Source: Archivesica marissinica (lineage: Eukaryota > Mollusca > Bivalvia > Venerida > Vesicomyidae). From it: 64,000 nt of DNA. This document shows, piece by piece, positions 1 to 12,929 of the stretch. Position 1 is the stretch's first letter; each line of letters opens with the position of its first letter. The DNA lies in contig CM026390.1 of assembly GCA_014843695.1 (NCBI GenBank), forward strand, positions 16,490,759 through 16,554,758. Reading direction: 5' to 3'. The translations under genes were made by a program, and so were the position numbers. The notes beneath the pieces are model-generated. The model was given only the letters and a program-made list of their open reading frames with translations, ran no database searches and had not been told where the DNA came from.

Positions 1-1212
1 GCTTCTGGAAGTATATTGCCTGTTGCGATGGCGCAGTATGTGTTGTGACGGTGCAGTAGGTGTTGTGACGGTGCAGTAGGTGTTGTGACGGCGCAGTAGG
101 TGTTGAGACGGTGCAGTATGTGTTGCGATGGTGCAGTAGGTGTTGCGATGGTGCAGTAGGTGTTGTGACGGTGCAGTATGTGTTGCGATGGCGCAGTTGT
201 GTTTCGATGGTGTAGTAGGTGTTGCGATGGTGCAGTAGGTGTTTCGATGGTGCAGTAGGTGTTGCGATGGTGCAGTAGGTATTGCGATGGTGCAGTATGT
301 GTTGCGATGGTGCAGTAGGTGTTGCGATGGCGTAGTATGTGTTTCGATGGTGCAGTAGGTGTTGCGATGGTGCAGTAGGTGTTTCGATGGTGCAGTAGTT
401 GTTGCGATGGTGCAGTATGTGTTTCGATGGTGCAATAGGTGTTGCGATGGTGTAGTAGGTGTTGTGGCGGTGCAGTAGGTGTTGCGATGGTGCAGTAGGT
501 GTTGCGACGGCGCAGTAGGTATTGCGACGGTGCAGTAGGTGTTGCGATGGTGCAGCAGGAGTTGCGATGGTGCAGTAGGTATTGCGATGGGGCAGTAGGT
601 TGTTGCGATGGTGTAGTAGGTGTTGCGATGGTTCAGTAGGTGTTATGACGATGCAGTAGGTGTTGCGATGGTGCAGTAGTTGTTGCGATGGCGCAGTATG
701 TTGTTGCGATGGTGCAGTAGGTGTTGCGATGGTGCAGTAGGTGTTACGGTGGCGCAGTAGGTGTTGCGGTGGCGCAGTAGGTGTTGCGATGGTGCAGTAG
801 GTGTTGCGATGGCGCAGTATGTGTTTGGATGGCGCAGTAGGTGTTGCGATGGTGCAGTAGGTGTTGCGGTGGCGCAGTAGGTGTTGCGATGGTGCAGTAG
901 GTGTTGCGATGGCGCAGTATGTGTTTGGATGGCGCAGTAGGTGTTGCGATGGTGCAGTATGTGTTTGGATGGTGCAGTAGTTGTTGCGATGGTGCAGTAG
1001 GTGTTGGGATGGTGTAGTAGATGTTGCGATGATGTAGTAGGTGTTGTGGCGGTGCAGTAGGTTTTGCGATGGTGCAGAAGGTGTTGCGATGGTGCAGCAG
1101 GTGTTGCGATGGTGCAGTATGTGTTGCGATGGTGCAGTAGGTGTTGCGATGGCGTAGTATGTGTTTCGATGGTGCAGTAGGTGTTGCGATGGTGCAGTAG
1201 GTGTACAGTATG
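1..1212. repeat. Minisatellite, 20 bp unit
   Basis: About 60 tandem copies of a 20 bp unit close to TGTTGCGATGGTGCAGTAGG, with frequent T/C and G/T variants. The array is cut by the left edge of the window. Translations across it (H, T, C, P and S rich) are artefacts of the repeat. No exon is visible inside it. Confidence 0.97.
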
Positions 1213-2122
1213 TAGAGTACGTACATACCTTTGTGACATCACAACGATTGTCTGACTTGCTACTGTTACTACTGTAACTCGGGATCGAGATCAGACCTGG
1301 AGGTTGTGAAACCTTTCTCCAATCTCACACTGAGTCTCTAGCATTTGGATTGGTTGAGCCAATACCAAATCTCAGACGTAACCAGTCATATCGCTTGATC
1401 CTCCGACCCAGGTTTTGTTTCATGGTGCTTGTACTGACTGTGATATTCGCCGTCACAGTGGCAATTTTATGCATTGATTATTACATGTATATTTAAAGCA
1501 TTGATATACCCAGCATCTAAATGCAGAATACACATGCGAACTGTAAGCATACATATCATCTCAATAGGCCTATACGTTGCATACATTTTATTATTGTATA
1601 TAAGTGTGTTTTTCCCCCCAGTTCAACACATGTAATAAACAATAGATAACACAACATGTGTGTTTGAGAATAAACCACAACGAAATACAAAAACGAAATC
1701 TAGATAGCAATTATGTATGTTCGATCAATCGTAAATGCATTGCCTAGACACAAAGCAAGTATACTATACTAGATTGTAAACCGAAATCTAAAGATAGGAT
1801 AGTTCCGCATTCACGTCTTTTGTCTTGTGCCATTTCTACGGTCATTAAATAATATTACAAGGCGATCATAATTAGATGGGTGATGTATGGAGACACTCCA
1901 GTAATTTTGCCGTTTTTCCTCGTGCGCCAGTCGTGGGTTGGCGGGTGTTCGTGTGGCACGGTCATTATCTTCGTTAGGCAAGATCGAGGTCCAAAGGCCG
2001 ATGTTCACTCCCAAACAATCTGAAATCTTCCATTATCATACTTATCTTGGGATAATTCTGCGCATTAAAGGGTCATTATAGCTAGGGCTCTAAGGCTTAA
2101 TATATAAGACAGTATATTATAG
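1213..2122. other. Unique AT-rich stretch, no gene recognised
   Basis: Non-repetitive sequence between two arrays. A more GC-rich patch near 1880-2010 is open on both strands for about 65 codons, but it resembles no family I recognise and has no clear splice sites. I looked here for the missing 5' exon of the UPF0489 gene and did not find it. Confidence 0.5.
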
Positions 2123-2600
2123 TATTACCAGAATTTAGTGGCGAACTACAGCATTACGTCACCATTTAGTGGGGATTAGCATTACATCACGATTTAATGG
2201 AGAACTACAGCATTACGTCATCATTTAGTAGCGAACTACAGCATTACGTCACCATTTAGTGGCGAACTACAGCATTACATCAACATTTAGTGGCGAACTA
2301 CAGCATTACGTCACAATTTAGTGGCGAGCCAGCATTACGTCACCATTTAGTGACGAGCTACAACATTACGTCACCATTTAGTGGCGACCACAGCATTACG
2401 TCACCATTTAGTGGCGAACTACAGCATTACGTCACCATTTAGTGGCGAACTACTACAGCATTACGTCACCATTTAGTGGCGAACTACAGCATTGCGTTAC
2501 CAATTAGTGGCGAACTACAGCATTACGTCACCATTTAGTAGCGAACTACAGCATTACGTCACCATTTAGTGGCGAGCTACAGCATTATGTCACCATTTAG
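2123..2600. repeat. Minisatellite, 31 bp unit with ATTACGTCAC core
   Basis: About 15 copies of a roughly 31 bp unit containing CATTTAGTGGCGAACTACAG followed by CATTACGTCAC. Most copies carry TTACGTCA, which looks like an ATF/CREB-type binding core. Any regulatory role is inference. Confidence 0.95.
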
Positions 2601-2811
2601 GTGTATTTATTGTATACTGCTCATCGTGGAATATAAATGAACCTCTAAAATCTTCCTGGAACTATATGTACACGTTCCTTCAAGTTATTTATATTTGTTT
2701 GAAAAACAGTCTATAATAAAAACAAAAGATAATCTTCTCTGAAGATGCTAGACCGATTTCATAATAAGTTCGATGAAATAATCTTTCTGTAGCCTTCTTC
2801 CAATTCCACTA

Positions 2812-2836
2812 TAAATAATAATAATAATAATAATAA
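2812..2836. repeat. (AAT)n microsatellite
   Basis: A short run of AAT triplets directly left of the large 51 bp array. Confidence 0.9.
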
Positions 2837-2851
2837 GGAAATTTGAAATAG

Positions 2852-5800
2852 AGAGCTAACCTCCACCACACGGTAATACATGTAGTGAATGAACAACCCT
2901 AGATAGCTAACCTCCACCACACGGTAATACATGCAGTGAATGAACAACCCTAGATAGCTAACCTCCACCACACGGTAATACATGTAGTGAATGAACAACC
3001 CTAGATAGCTAACCTCCACCACACGGTAATACATGTAGTGAATGAACAACCCTAGATAGCTAACCTCCACCACACGGTAATACATGTAGTGAATGAACAA
3101 CCCTAGATAGCTAACCTCCACCACGCTGTAATACATGTAGTGAATGAACAACCCTAGATAGCGAACCTCCACCACACTGTAATACATGTAGTGAATGAAC
3201 AGTCCTAGATAGCTAACCTCCACCACACGGTAATACATGTAGTGAATGAACAACCCTAGATAGCTAACCTCCACCACACGGTAATACATGTAGTGAATGA
3301 ACAACCCTAGATAGCTAACCTCCACCACACGGTACTACATGTAGTGAATGAACAACCCTAGATAGCTAACCTCCACCACACGGTAATACATGTAGTGAAT
3401 GAACAACCCTAGATAGCTAACCTCCACCACGCTGTAATACAATAATACATGTAGTGAATGAACAATCCTCGATAGCTAACCTCCACCACACGGTAATACA
3501 TGTAGTGAATGAAAATCCTCGATGGCTAACCTCCACCACACGGTAATACATGTAGTGAATGAACAGTACTAGATAGCTAACCTCCACCACACTGTAATAC
3601 AATACTACATGCAGTGAATGAACAGTCCTAGATAGCTAACCTCCACCACACGGTAATACAATACTACATGTAGTGAATGAACAATCCTCGATAGCTAACC
3701 TCCACCGCACGGTAATACATGTAGTGAATGAACAATCCTCGATAGCTAACCTCCACCACACTGTAATACATGTAGTGAATGAACAGTCCTAGATAGCTAA
3801 CCTCCACCACACGGTAATACATGTAGTGAATGAACAGTACTAGATAGCTAACCTCCACCACACGGTAATACATGTAGTGAATGAACAAGAACAATCCTCG
3901 ATAGCTAACCTCCACCACACGGTAATACATGTAGTGAATGAACAAGAACAATCCTAGATAGCTAACCTCCACCACACGGTAATACATGTAGTGAATGAAC
4001 AAGAACAATCCTAGATAGCTAACCTCCACCACACGGTAATACATGTAGTGAATGAACAATCCTAGATAGCTAACCTCCACCACGCTGTAATACAATAATA
4101 CATGTAGTGAATGAACAACCCTAGATAGCTAACCTCCACCACACGGTAATACATGTAGTGAATGAACAATCATAGATAGCTAACCTCCACCACACGGTAA
4201 TACATGTAGTGAATGAACAGTACTAGATAGCTAACCTCCACCACACGGTAATACATGTAGTGAATGAACAACCCTAGATAGCTAACCTCCACCACACGGT
4301 AATACATGTAGTGAATGAACAATCCTAGATAGCTAACCTCCACCACACGGTAATACATGTAGTGAATGAACAACCCTAGATAGCTAACCTCCACCACACG
4401 GTAATACATGTAGTGAATGAACAACCCTAGATAGCTAACCTCCACCACACGGTAATACATGTAGTGAATGAACAGTACTAGATAGCTAACCTCCACCACA
4501 CGGTAATACATGTAGTGAATGAACAACCCTAGATAGCTAACCTCCACCACACGGTAATACATGTAGTGAATGAACAGTACTAGATAGCTAACCTCCACCA
4601 CACGGTAATACATGTAGTGAATGAACAACCCTAGATAGCTAACCTACACCACACTGTAATACATGTAGTGAATGAACAATCCTCGATAGCTAACCTCCAC
4701 CACACGGTAATACATGTAGTGAATGAACAAGAACAATCCTCGATAGCTAACCTCCACCACACGGTAATACATGTAGTGAATGAACAAGAACAATCCTAGA
4801 TAGCTAACCTCCACCACACGGTAATACATGTAGTGAATGAACAAGAACAATCCTAGATAGCTAACCTCCACCACACGGTAATACATGTAGTGAATGAACA
4901 ACCCTAGATAGCTAACCTCCACCACACTGTAATACATGTAGTGAATGAACAACTTAAGATTGCTAACCTCCACCACACGGTAATACATGTAGTGAATGAA
5001 CAACCCTAGATAGCTAACCTCCACCACGCTGTAATACATGTAGTGAATGAACAACCCTAGATAGCTAACCTCCACCACACTGTAATACATGTAGTGAATG
5101 AACAACCCTAGATAGCTAACCTCCACCACACTGTAATACATGTAGTGAATGAACAGTACTAGATAGCTAACCTCCACCACACGGTAATACATGTAGTGAA
5201 TGAACAATCATAGATAGCTAACCTCCACCACACGGTAATACATGTAGTGAATGAACAGTACTAGATAGCTAACCTCCACCACACGGTAATACATGTAGTG
5301 AATGAACAACCCTAGATAGCTAACCTCCACCACACGGTAATACATGTAGTGAATGAACAACCCTAGATAGCTAACCTCCACCACACGGTAATACATGTAG
5401 TGAATGAACAGTACTAGATAGCTAACCTCCACCACACGGTAATACATGTAGTGAATGAACAACACTAGATAGCTAACCTCCATCACGCTGTAATACATGT
5501 AGTGAATGAACAGTACTAGATAGCTAACCTCCACCACACGGTAATACATGTAGTGAATGAACAACCCTAGATAGCTAACCTCCACCACACGGTAATACAT
5601 GTAGTGAATGAACAGTACTAGATAGCTAACCTCCACCACGCTGTAATACAATAATACACGTAGTTAATGAACAATCCTAGATAGCTAACCTCCACCACAC
5701 GGTAATACATGTAGTGAATGAACAACCCTAGATAGCTAACCTCCACCACACTGTAATACATGTAGTGAATGAACAACCCTAGAGAGCTAACCTCCACCAC

Positions 5801-8800
5801 ACTGTAATACATGTAGTGAATGAACAATCCTCGATAGCTAACCTCCACCACACGGTAATACATGTAGTGAATGAACAAGAACAATCCTCGATAGCTAACC
5901 TCCACCACACGGTAATACATGTAGTGAATGAACAAGAACAATCCTAGATAGCTAACCTCCACCACACGGTAATACATGTAGTGAATGAACAAGAACAATC
6001 CTAGATAGCTAACCTCCACCACACGGTAATACATGTAGTGAATGAACAATCCTAGATAGCTAACCTCCACCACACGGTAATACATGTAGTGAATGAACAA
6101 CCCTAGATAGCTAACCTCCACCACACTGTAATACATGTAGTGAATGAACAACCCTAGATAGCTAACCTCCACCACACGGTAATACATGTAGTGAATGAAC
6201 AACCCTAGATAGCTAACCTCCACCACGCTGTAATACATGTAGTGAATGAACAACCCTAGATAGCTAACCTCCACCACACTGTAATACATGTAGTGAATGA
6301 ACAACCCTAGATAGCTAACCTCCACCACACTGTAATACATGTAGTGAATGAACAGTACTAGATAGCTAACCTCCACCACACGGTAATACATGTAGTGAAT
6401 GAACAATCATAGATAGCTAACCTCCACCACACGGTAATACATGTAGTGAATGAACAGTACTAGATAGCTAACCTCCACCACACGGTAATACATGTAGTGA
6501 ATGAACAACCCTAGATAGCTAACCTCCACCACACGGTAATACATGTAGTGAATGAACAACCCTAGATAGCTAACCTCCACCACACGGTAATACATGTAGT
6601 GAATGAACAGTACTAGATAGCTAACCTCCACCACACGGTAATACATGTAGTGAATGAACAACCCTAGATAGCTAACCTCCATCACGCTGTAATACATGTA
6701 GTGAATGAACAGTACTAGGTAGCTAACCTCCACCACACGGTAATACATGTAGTGAATGAACAACCCTAGATAGCTAACCTCCACCACACGGTAATACATG
6801 TAGTGAATGAACAGTACTAGATAGCTAACCTCCACCACGCTGTAATACAATAATACACGTAGTTAATGAACAATCCTAGATAGCTAACCTCCACCACACA
6901 GTAATACATGTAGTGAATGAACAACCCTAGATAGCTAACCTCCACCACACTGTAATACATGTAGTGAATGAACAACCCTAGATAGCTAACCTCCACCACA
7001 CGGTAATACATGTAGTGAATGAACAACCCTAGATAGCTAACCTCCACCACACGGTAATACATGTAGTGAATGAACAACCCTAGATAGCTAACCTCCACCA
7101 CACGGTAATACATGTAGTGAATGAACAACCCTAGATAGCTAACCTCCACCACACGGTAATACATGTAGTGAATGAACAGTACTAGATAGCTAACCTCCAC
7201 CACACGGTAATACATGTAGTGAATGAACAACCCTAGATAGCTAACCTCCACCACACGGTAATACATGTAGTGAATGAACAACCCTAGATAGCTAACATCC
7301 ACCACACGGTAATACATGTAGTGAATGAACAACCCTAGATAGCTAACCTCCACCACACGGTAATACATGTAGTGAATGAACAACCCTAGATAGCTAACCT
7401 CCACCACACGGTAATACATGTAGTGAATGAACAGTCCTAGATAGCTAACCTCCACCACACGGTAGTACATGTAGTGAATGAACAACCCTAGATAGCTAAC
7501 CTCCACCACACTGTAATACATGTAGTGAATGAACAACCCTAGATAGCTAACCTCCACCACACGGTAATACATGTAGTGAATGAACAATCCTAGATAGCTA
7601 ACCTCCACCACACGGTAATACATGTAGTGAATGAACAACCCTAGATAGCTAACCTCCACCACACGGTAATACATGTAGTGAATGAACAACCCTAGATAGC
7701 TAACCTCCACCACACGGTAATACATGTAGTGAATGAACAGTCCTAGATAGCTAACCTCCACCACACGGTAGTACATGTAGTGAATGAACAACCCTAGATA
7801 GCTAACCTCCACCACACTGTAATACATGTAGTGAATGAACAACCCTAGATAGCTAACCTCCACCACACGGTAATACATGTAGTGAATGAACAATCCTAGA
7901 TAGCTAACCTCCACCACACGGTAATACATGTAGTGAATGAACAGTCCTAGATAGCTAACCTCCACCACACGGTAATACATGTAGTGAAAGAACAACCCTA
8001 GATAGCTAACCTCCACCACACGGTAATACATGTAGTGAATGAACAGTCCTAGATAGCTAACCTCCACCACACGGTAATACATGTAGTGAATGAACAACCC
8101 TAGATAGCTAACCTCCACCACACGGTAATACATGTAGTGAATGAACAGTACTAGATAGCTAACCTCCACCACACTGTAATACATGTAGTGAATGAACAAC
8201 CCTAGATAGCTAACCTCCACCACACTGTAATACATGTAGTGAATGAACAGTCCTAGATAGCTAACCTCCACCACACTGTAATACAATAATACATGTAGTG
8301 AATGAACAACCCTAGATAGCTAACCTCCACCACACGGTAATACATGTAGTGAATGAACAGTACTAGATAGCTAACCTCCACCACACTGTAATACATGTAG
8401 TGAATGAACAACCCTAGATAGCTAACCTCCACCACACGGTAATACATGTAGTGAATGAACAACCCTATATAGCTAACCTCCACCACACTGTAATACAATA
8501 CTACATGTAGTGAATGAACAACCCTAGATAGCTAACCTCCACCACACTGTAATACAATACTACATGTAGTGAATGAACAACCCTAGATAGCTAACCTCCA
8601 CCACACGGTAATACATGTAGTGAATGAACAGTCCTAGATAGCTAACCTCCACCACGCTGTAATACAATAATACATGTAGTGAATGAACAATCCTCGATAG
8701 CTAACCTCCACCACACGGTAATACATGTAGTGAATGAACAATCCTCGATAGCTAACCTCCACCACACGGTAATACATGTAGTGAATGAACAGTACTAGAT

Positions 8801-10337
8801 AGCTAACCTCCACCACACTGTAATACAATACTACATGTAGTGAATGAACAGTCCTAGATAGCTAACCTCCACCACACTGTAATACAATAATACATGTAGT
8901 GAATGAACAACCCTAGATAGCTAACCTCCACCACACGGTAATACATGTAGTGAATGAACAATCCTAGATAGCTAACCTCCACCACACGGTAATACATGTA
9001 GTGAATGAACAACCCTAGATAGCTAACCTCCACCACACTGTAATACATGTAGTGAATGAACAATCCTAGATAGCTAACCTCCACCACACGGTAATACATG
9101 TAGTGAATGAACAACCCTAGATAGCTAACCTCCACCACGCGGTAATACAATAATACACGTAGTGAATGAACAACCCTAGATAGCTAACCTCCACCACACG
9201 GTAATACATGTAGTGAATGAACAACCCTAGATAGCTAACCTCCACCACACGGTAATACATGTAGTGAATGAACAGTCCTAGATAGCTAACCTCCACCACA
9301 CGGTAATACATGTAGTGAATGAACAACCCTAGATAGCTAACCTCCACCACACGGTAATACATGTAGTGAATGAACAATCCTAGATAGCTAACCTCCACCA
9401 CACGGTAATACATGTAGTGAATGAACAATCCTAGATAGCTAACCTCCACCACACGGTAATACATGTAGTGAATGAACAACCCTAGATAGCTAACCTCCAC
9501 CACACGGTAATACATGTAGTGAATGAACAACCCTAGATAGCTAACCTCCACCACACGGTAATACATGTAGTGAATGAACAGTCCTAGATAGCTAACCTCC
9601 ACCACACGGTAATACATGTAGTGAATGAACAACCCTAGATAGCTAACCTCCACCACACTGTAATACATGTAGTGAATGAACAACCCTAGATAGCTAACCT
9701 CCACCACACGGTAATACATGTAGTGAATGAACAACCCTAGATAGCTAACCTCCACCACACGGTAATACATGTAGTGAATGAACAGTACTAGATAGCTAAC
9801 CTCCACCACACGGTAATACATGTAGTGAATGAACAGTCCTAGATAGCTAACCTCCACCACACGGTAATACATGTAGTGAATGAACAACCCTAGATAGCTA
9901 ACCTCCACCACACGGTAATAAATGTAGTGAATGAACAACCCTAGATAGCTAACCTCCACCACACGGTAATACATGTAGTGAATGAACAGTACTAGATAGC
10001 TAACCTCCACCACACGGTAATACATGTAGTGAATGAACAACCCTAGATAGCTAACCTCCACCACACGGTAATACATGTAGTGAATGAACAGTACTAGATA
10101 GCTAACCTCCACCACACGGTAATACGTGTAGTGAATGAACAACCCTAGATAGCTAACCTCCACCACGCTGTAATACAATAATACATGTAGTGAATGAACA
10201 ACCCTAGATAGCTAACATCCACCACACGGTAATACATGTAGTGAATGAACAACCCTAGATAGCTAACCTCCATCACGCTGTAATACAATAATATATGTAT
10301 AGTCAATGAACAAGAACAATTCTAGATAGCTAACTTC
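2852..10337. repeat. Large minisatellite, 51 bp unit, with higher-order structure
   Basis: Roughly 140 tandem copies of a 51 bp unit containing GATAGCTAACCTCCACCACA and TACATGTAGTGAATG. Variants include a 6 bp insertion (CAAGAA) and short insertions such as ACAATA. Because 51 is divisible by three, the minus strand is open for long stretches with a 17-residue period (VVEVSYLGLFIHYMYYR). The insertions break this frame and the peptide resembles nothing known, so I do not call it a gene. Blocks recur at an offset of 1199 bp; for example the rare variant CACGTAGTTAATG is at about 5658 and 6857. Confidence 0.98.
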
Positions 10338-10377
10338 TCACAATGCTAAAAGTTCATCTTGCCATGTCATAATGACT

Positions 10378-10605
10378 GAGGCTGTCCGATTAGCGCAGTG
10401 GTTAGCACGCTCGCTTCTCACCAATGCAACCCGGGTTCGATCCTCGGACCGGGAAGTATGCGAGATGGTACGGTGGTCGCCAGATCTGACAAGTGGTTTT
10501 CTCCATGTACTCCAGTTTGCTCCCACACGAATGACCACATTTCATCCACACGAACGAGAGTGATTAATATAGGTTGCTTTGCAATCGTTGTAAAATAAAT
10601 AAAGC
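10378..10605 (+). mobile_element. tRNA-derived SINE, family A
   Basis: The head has a pol III box A-like TTAGCGCAGTGGTTAGC and box B GGTTCGATCC. The body (GGTACGGTGGTCGCCAG, CTCCCACACGAATGACCAC) and an A-rich AAATAAATAAAG tail follow. The same family recurs at 31938 and 45988. It is a SINE, not a functional tRNA gene. Confidence 0.9.
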
Positions 10606-10639
10606 TTAATTCTTCTAAACTGACATCGTGTACAGCCAC

Positions 10640-10835
10640 TTCGCGTGTGTGATTTACGTTTATGTATCGGCTCTACCGGTTGCCCACACGAACGACGCCT
10701 CCTGAAGAGATTAGTCATTTTAGATTGTGGATGATAGTGCAATGATACAGACAGAGACCCATTCCAGAGTCTCCTCTGGCTCATGTAAATCACCGACACG
10801 AGACCTGGTCTTATGTCCCAACTGACATACTTTTT
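10640..10835 (-). mobile_element. SINE family B, truncated copy
   Basis: Minus-oriented copy of the commonest SINE here, with the body motifs ACCGGTTGCCCA and GACGCCTCCTGAAGAGATTA. The tRNA-like head is missing and the sequence is diverged. Confidence 0.8.
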
Positions 10836-10894
10836 TTCCTTTTTCAATGACACAACTGAAATACTGTTAATATTATTAGGGTCATGCGGGGGGG

Positions 10895-11192
10895 TCGACC
10901 CACTGTGCGTGTTTTACATTTATTTATCGTCGCTACTGGTTGCCCATATGAGCGACGCCTCCTGAAGATATTAGTCATTTTAGATTGTTGGGGGATAGTT
11001 CATGATACAGACAGAGACCCATTCCAGAATCTCCTCTGGTTCTTTTACGTGCACGGTGTACAGCACCGACACGAGACCTCGGAGTAACGTCCAATCTGAA
11101 AGACTGTTAATTTTATTAGGGTCAGACGGGGGATCGAACCTGCGATCCCTGGATTACCAGTCCAGCGTGTTACCACTGGACTACAGATCCAC
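10895..11192 (-). mobile_element. SINE family B, near full length
   Basis: Minus-oriented copy. The head on the right includes a box B-like GGTTCGATCCCCCGTC (as its complement) and the CCAGTGGTAACACGCTGGA stem region. The body is conserved with the copies at 27983, 33421, 53950 and 55083. Confidence 0.9.
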
Positions 11193-11569
11193 TGTGTACA
11201 TGTAATATTAAAGATATTATATATCAAATATGATTGATTCAAATGTAAAAACCAAGCTATGTTTATTTTATTAGCTCCCTTTATATTTTGTGGCTGGCAG
11301 TTAATTTGCCTAAAGAACGAATGTTCATATGCATGATATTTTATATAGAATACACAACTTGGTTGGACCACACGTTATAACAACATTAGATCTGGTCTAT
11401 TGTGATATATCGTAATTAGATTGGAAATCAATACAAGTATTGATTATCGATCCGTTTAGGATAATATATCTTCATATTCTGTAATTTCAGTTATTCCATA
11501 CTGGTTTGAAGCAGCACGCACAGGAAGAATACCAAAATCTGGAAACACTCTGGTATGCTTAGTTTATAC
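11193..11569. other. AT-rich spacer, nothing recognised
   Basis: Non-repetitive AT-rich sequence between SINE copies. I see no exon, RNA gene or repeat in it. Confidence 0.5.
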
Positions 11570-11718
11570 AAATTTATTTTAGTTCCATTGCGAAACACGT
11601 TCTTACATCTTATATTAATCACAATCGAGACCTCATTCCTGATGGAATCCATCGCCACGAGGGAGAGAGAAGAGGCAACGTGACATTTAAATGCCTTGCC
11701 TAAGGGTACAGTCGTGAC
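11570..11718 (-). mobile_element. SINE family C, partial (tail half)
   Basis: Minus-oriented tail half of family C, with GAGACCTCATTCCTGATGGA, CCATCGCCACGAGGGAGAGA and AAATGCCTTGCCTAAGG. It is joined directly to a family B copy at 11722. Confidence 0.8.
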
Positions 11719-11721
11719 GGT

Positions 11722-11995
11722 GTGTGTTTTACGTTTATTTATCGTCGCTACCGGTTGCCCATATGAACGACGCCTCCTGAAGATATTAGTCATTTTAGAT
11801 TTTGGAGGATAGTGCAATGATATAGACAGAAACCCATTCCAGAGTCTCCTCTGGTTCTTTTACGTGCACGATGTAAAGCACCGACACGAGACCTCGGTTT
11901 AACGTCCCATCTGAAAGACTGTTAATTGTATTAGGGTCAGACGGGGGATCGAACCTGCGATCCCTGGATTACCAGTCCAGTGTGTTACCTACATG
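11722..11995 (-). mobile_element. SINE family B
   Basis: Minus-oriented, nearly complete copy starting with TTTATTTATCGTCGCTACCG and ending in the tRNA-like head with GGATTACCAGTCCAG. Confidence 0.9.
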
Positions 11996-12344
11996 TCCGT
12001 CATATTGGATCATTTGAGGCTTATATGTAGCCTGGGTTCCAGTCTGTCGATTTATCACTTTTTAACTTCTGGCAAAATGACATTGATATGATAACAAACT
12101 CAATACGGCCCAATTAATAGACTCGGTGTTAAAATATCAGATAATATAATGTAATAATATAAGATATATTTATTTGACTGTCTTGGCAACATATATCGAC
12201 GCATGTTCCCAGGCTAGCTTACATGCTATACAGACATGTACATCATTTGATCCAGCATAGGCATACGTACTGAAGGATATATATATATATATATACATGT
12301 ACTTAAACAGCTGTGTAGTAGTGTAAAACAGTAAAGTTGACCAT
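11996..12344. other. Spacer with short (TA)n
   Basis: AT-rich unique sequence with a (TA)n run near 12278-12293. No gene seen. Confidence 0.5.
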
Positions 12345-12925
12345 TTACTGTACCAGCGCAGTGACATTTACTGTACCAGTGCAGTTACATTTACTGTACC
12401 AGCGGAGTGACAGTTACTGTATAAATGCAGTGATATTTACTCTACCAGCGGAGTGACATTTATTGTACCAGCGCAGTGACATTTACTGTACCAGCGCATT
12501 GACATTTATTGTACCAGCGCAGTGACATTTACTGTATCAGGGCAGTGACATTTACTATACCAGCGCAGTGGTATTTACTGTACCAGCGGAGTGACATTTA
12601 CTGTACCCGCGGAGTGACATTTAATGTACCAGTGGAGTGACATTTACTGTACCAGCGGAGTGATATTTACTGTACCAGTGGAGTGACATTTACTGTACAA
12701 GCGGAGTGACATTTACTGTACCAGCGGAGTGACATTTACTGTACAAGCGGAGTGACATTTACTGTACCAGCGGAGTGACATTTACTGTACCAGCGGAGTG
12801 ACAGTTACTGTACAAGCGGAGTGACATTTACTGTACCTGTACCAGCGGAGTGACATTTACTGTACCAGCGGAGTGACATTTACTGTACCAGCGGAGTGAC
12901 ATTTACTGTACAAGCGGAGTGATAT
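12345..12925. repeat. Minisatellite, 23 bp unit
   Basis: About 25 copies of GTACCAGCGGAGTGACATTTACT with point variants. It directly precedes the 55 bp array. Confidence 0.96.
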
Positions 12926-12929
12926 CTTG

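Noticed and set aside
6817..8286. Minus-strand open frame of 489 codons with a VVEVSYLGLFIHYMYYR repeat
   Set aside because: It follows from a 51 bp satellite unit without a stop in that frame. Indels break the frame in neighbouring blocks, there is no signal, domain or splice evidence, and the peptide is not recognisable.
2852..10337. CRISPR array
   Set aside because: Units are head-to-tail without unique spacers and the context is eukaryotic, so these are minisatellites.
10378..10450. tRNA genes at the various box A / box B pairs
   Set aside because: All such heads continue into shared SINE bodies with A-rich or CATA tails, recur many times, and do not fold as complete conserved tRNAs by eye.
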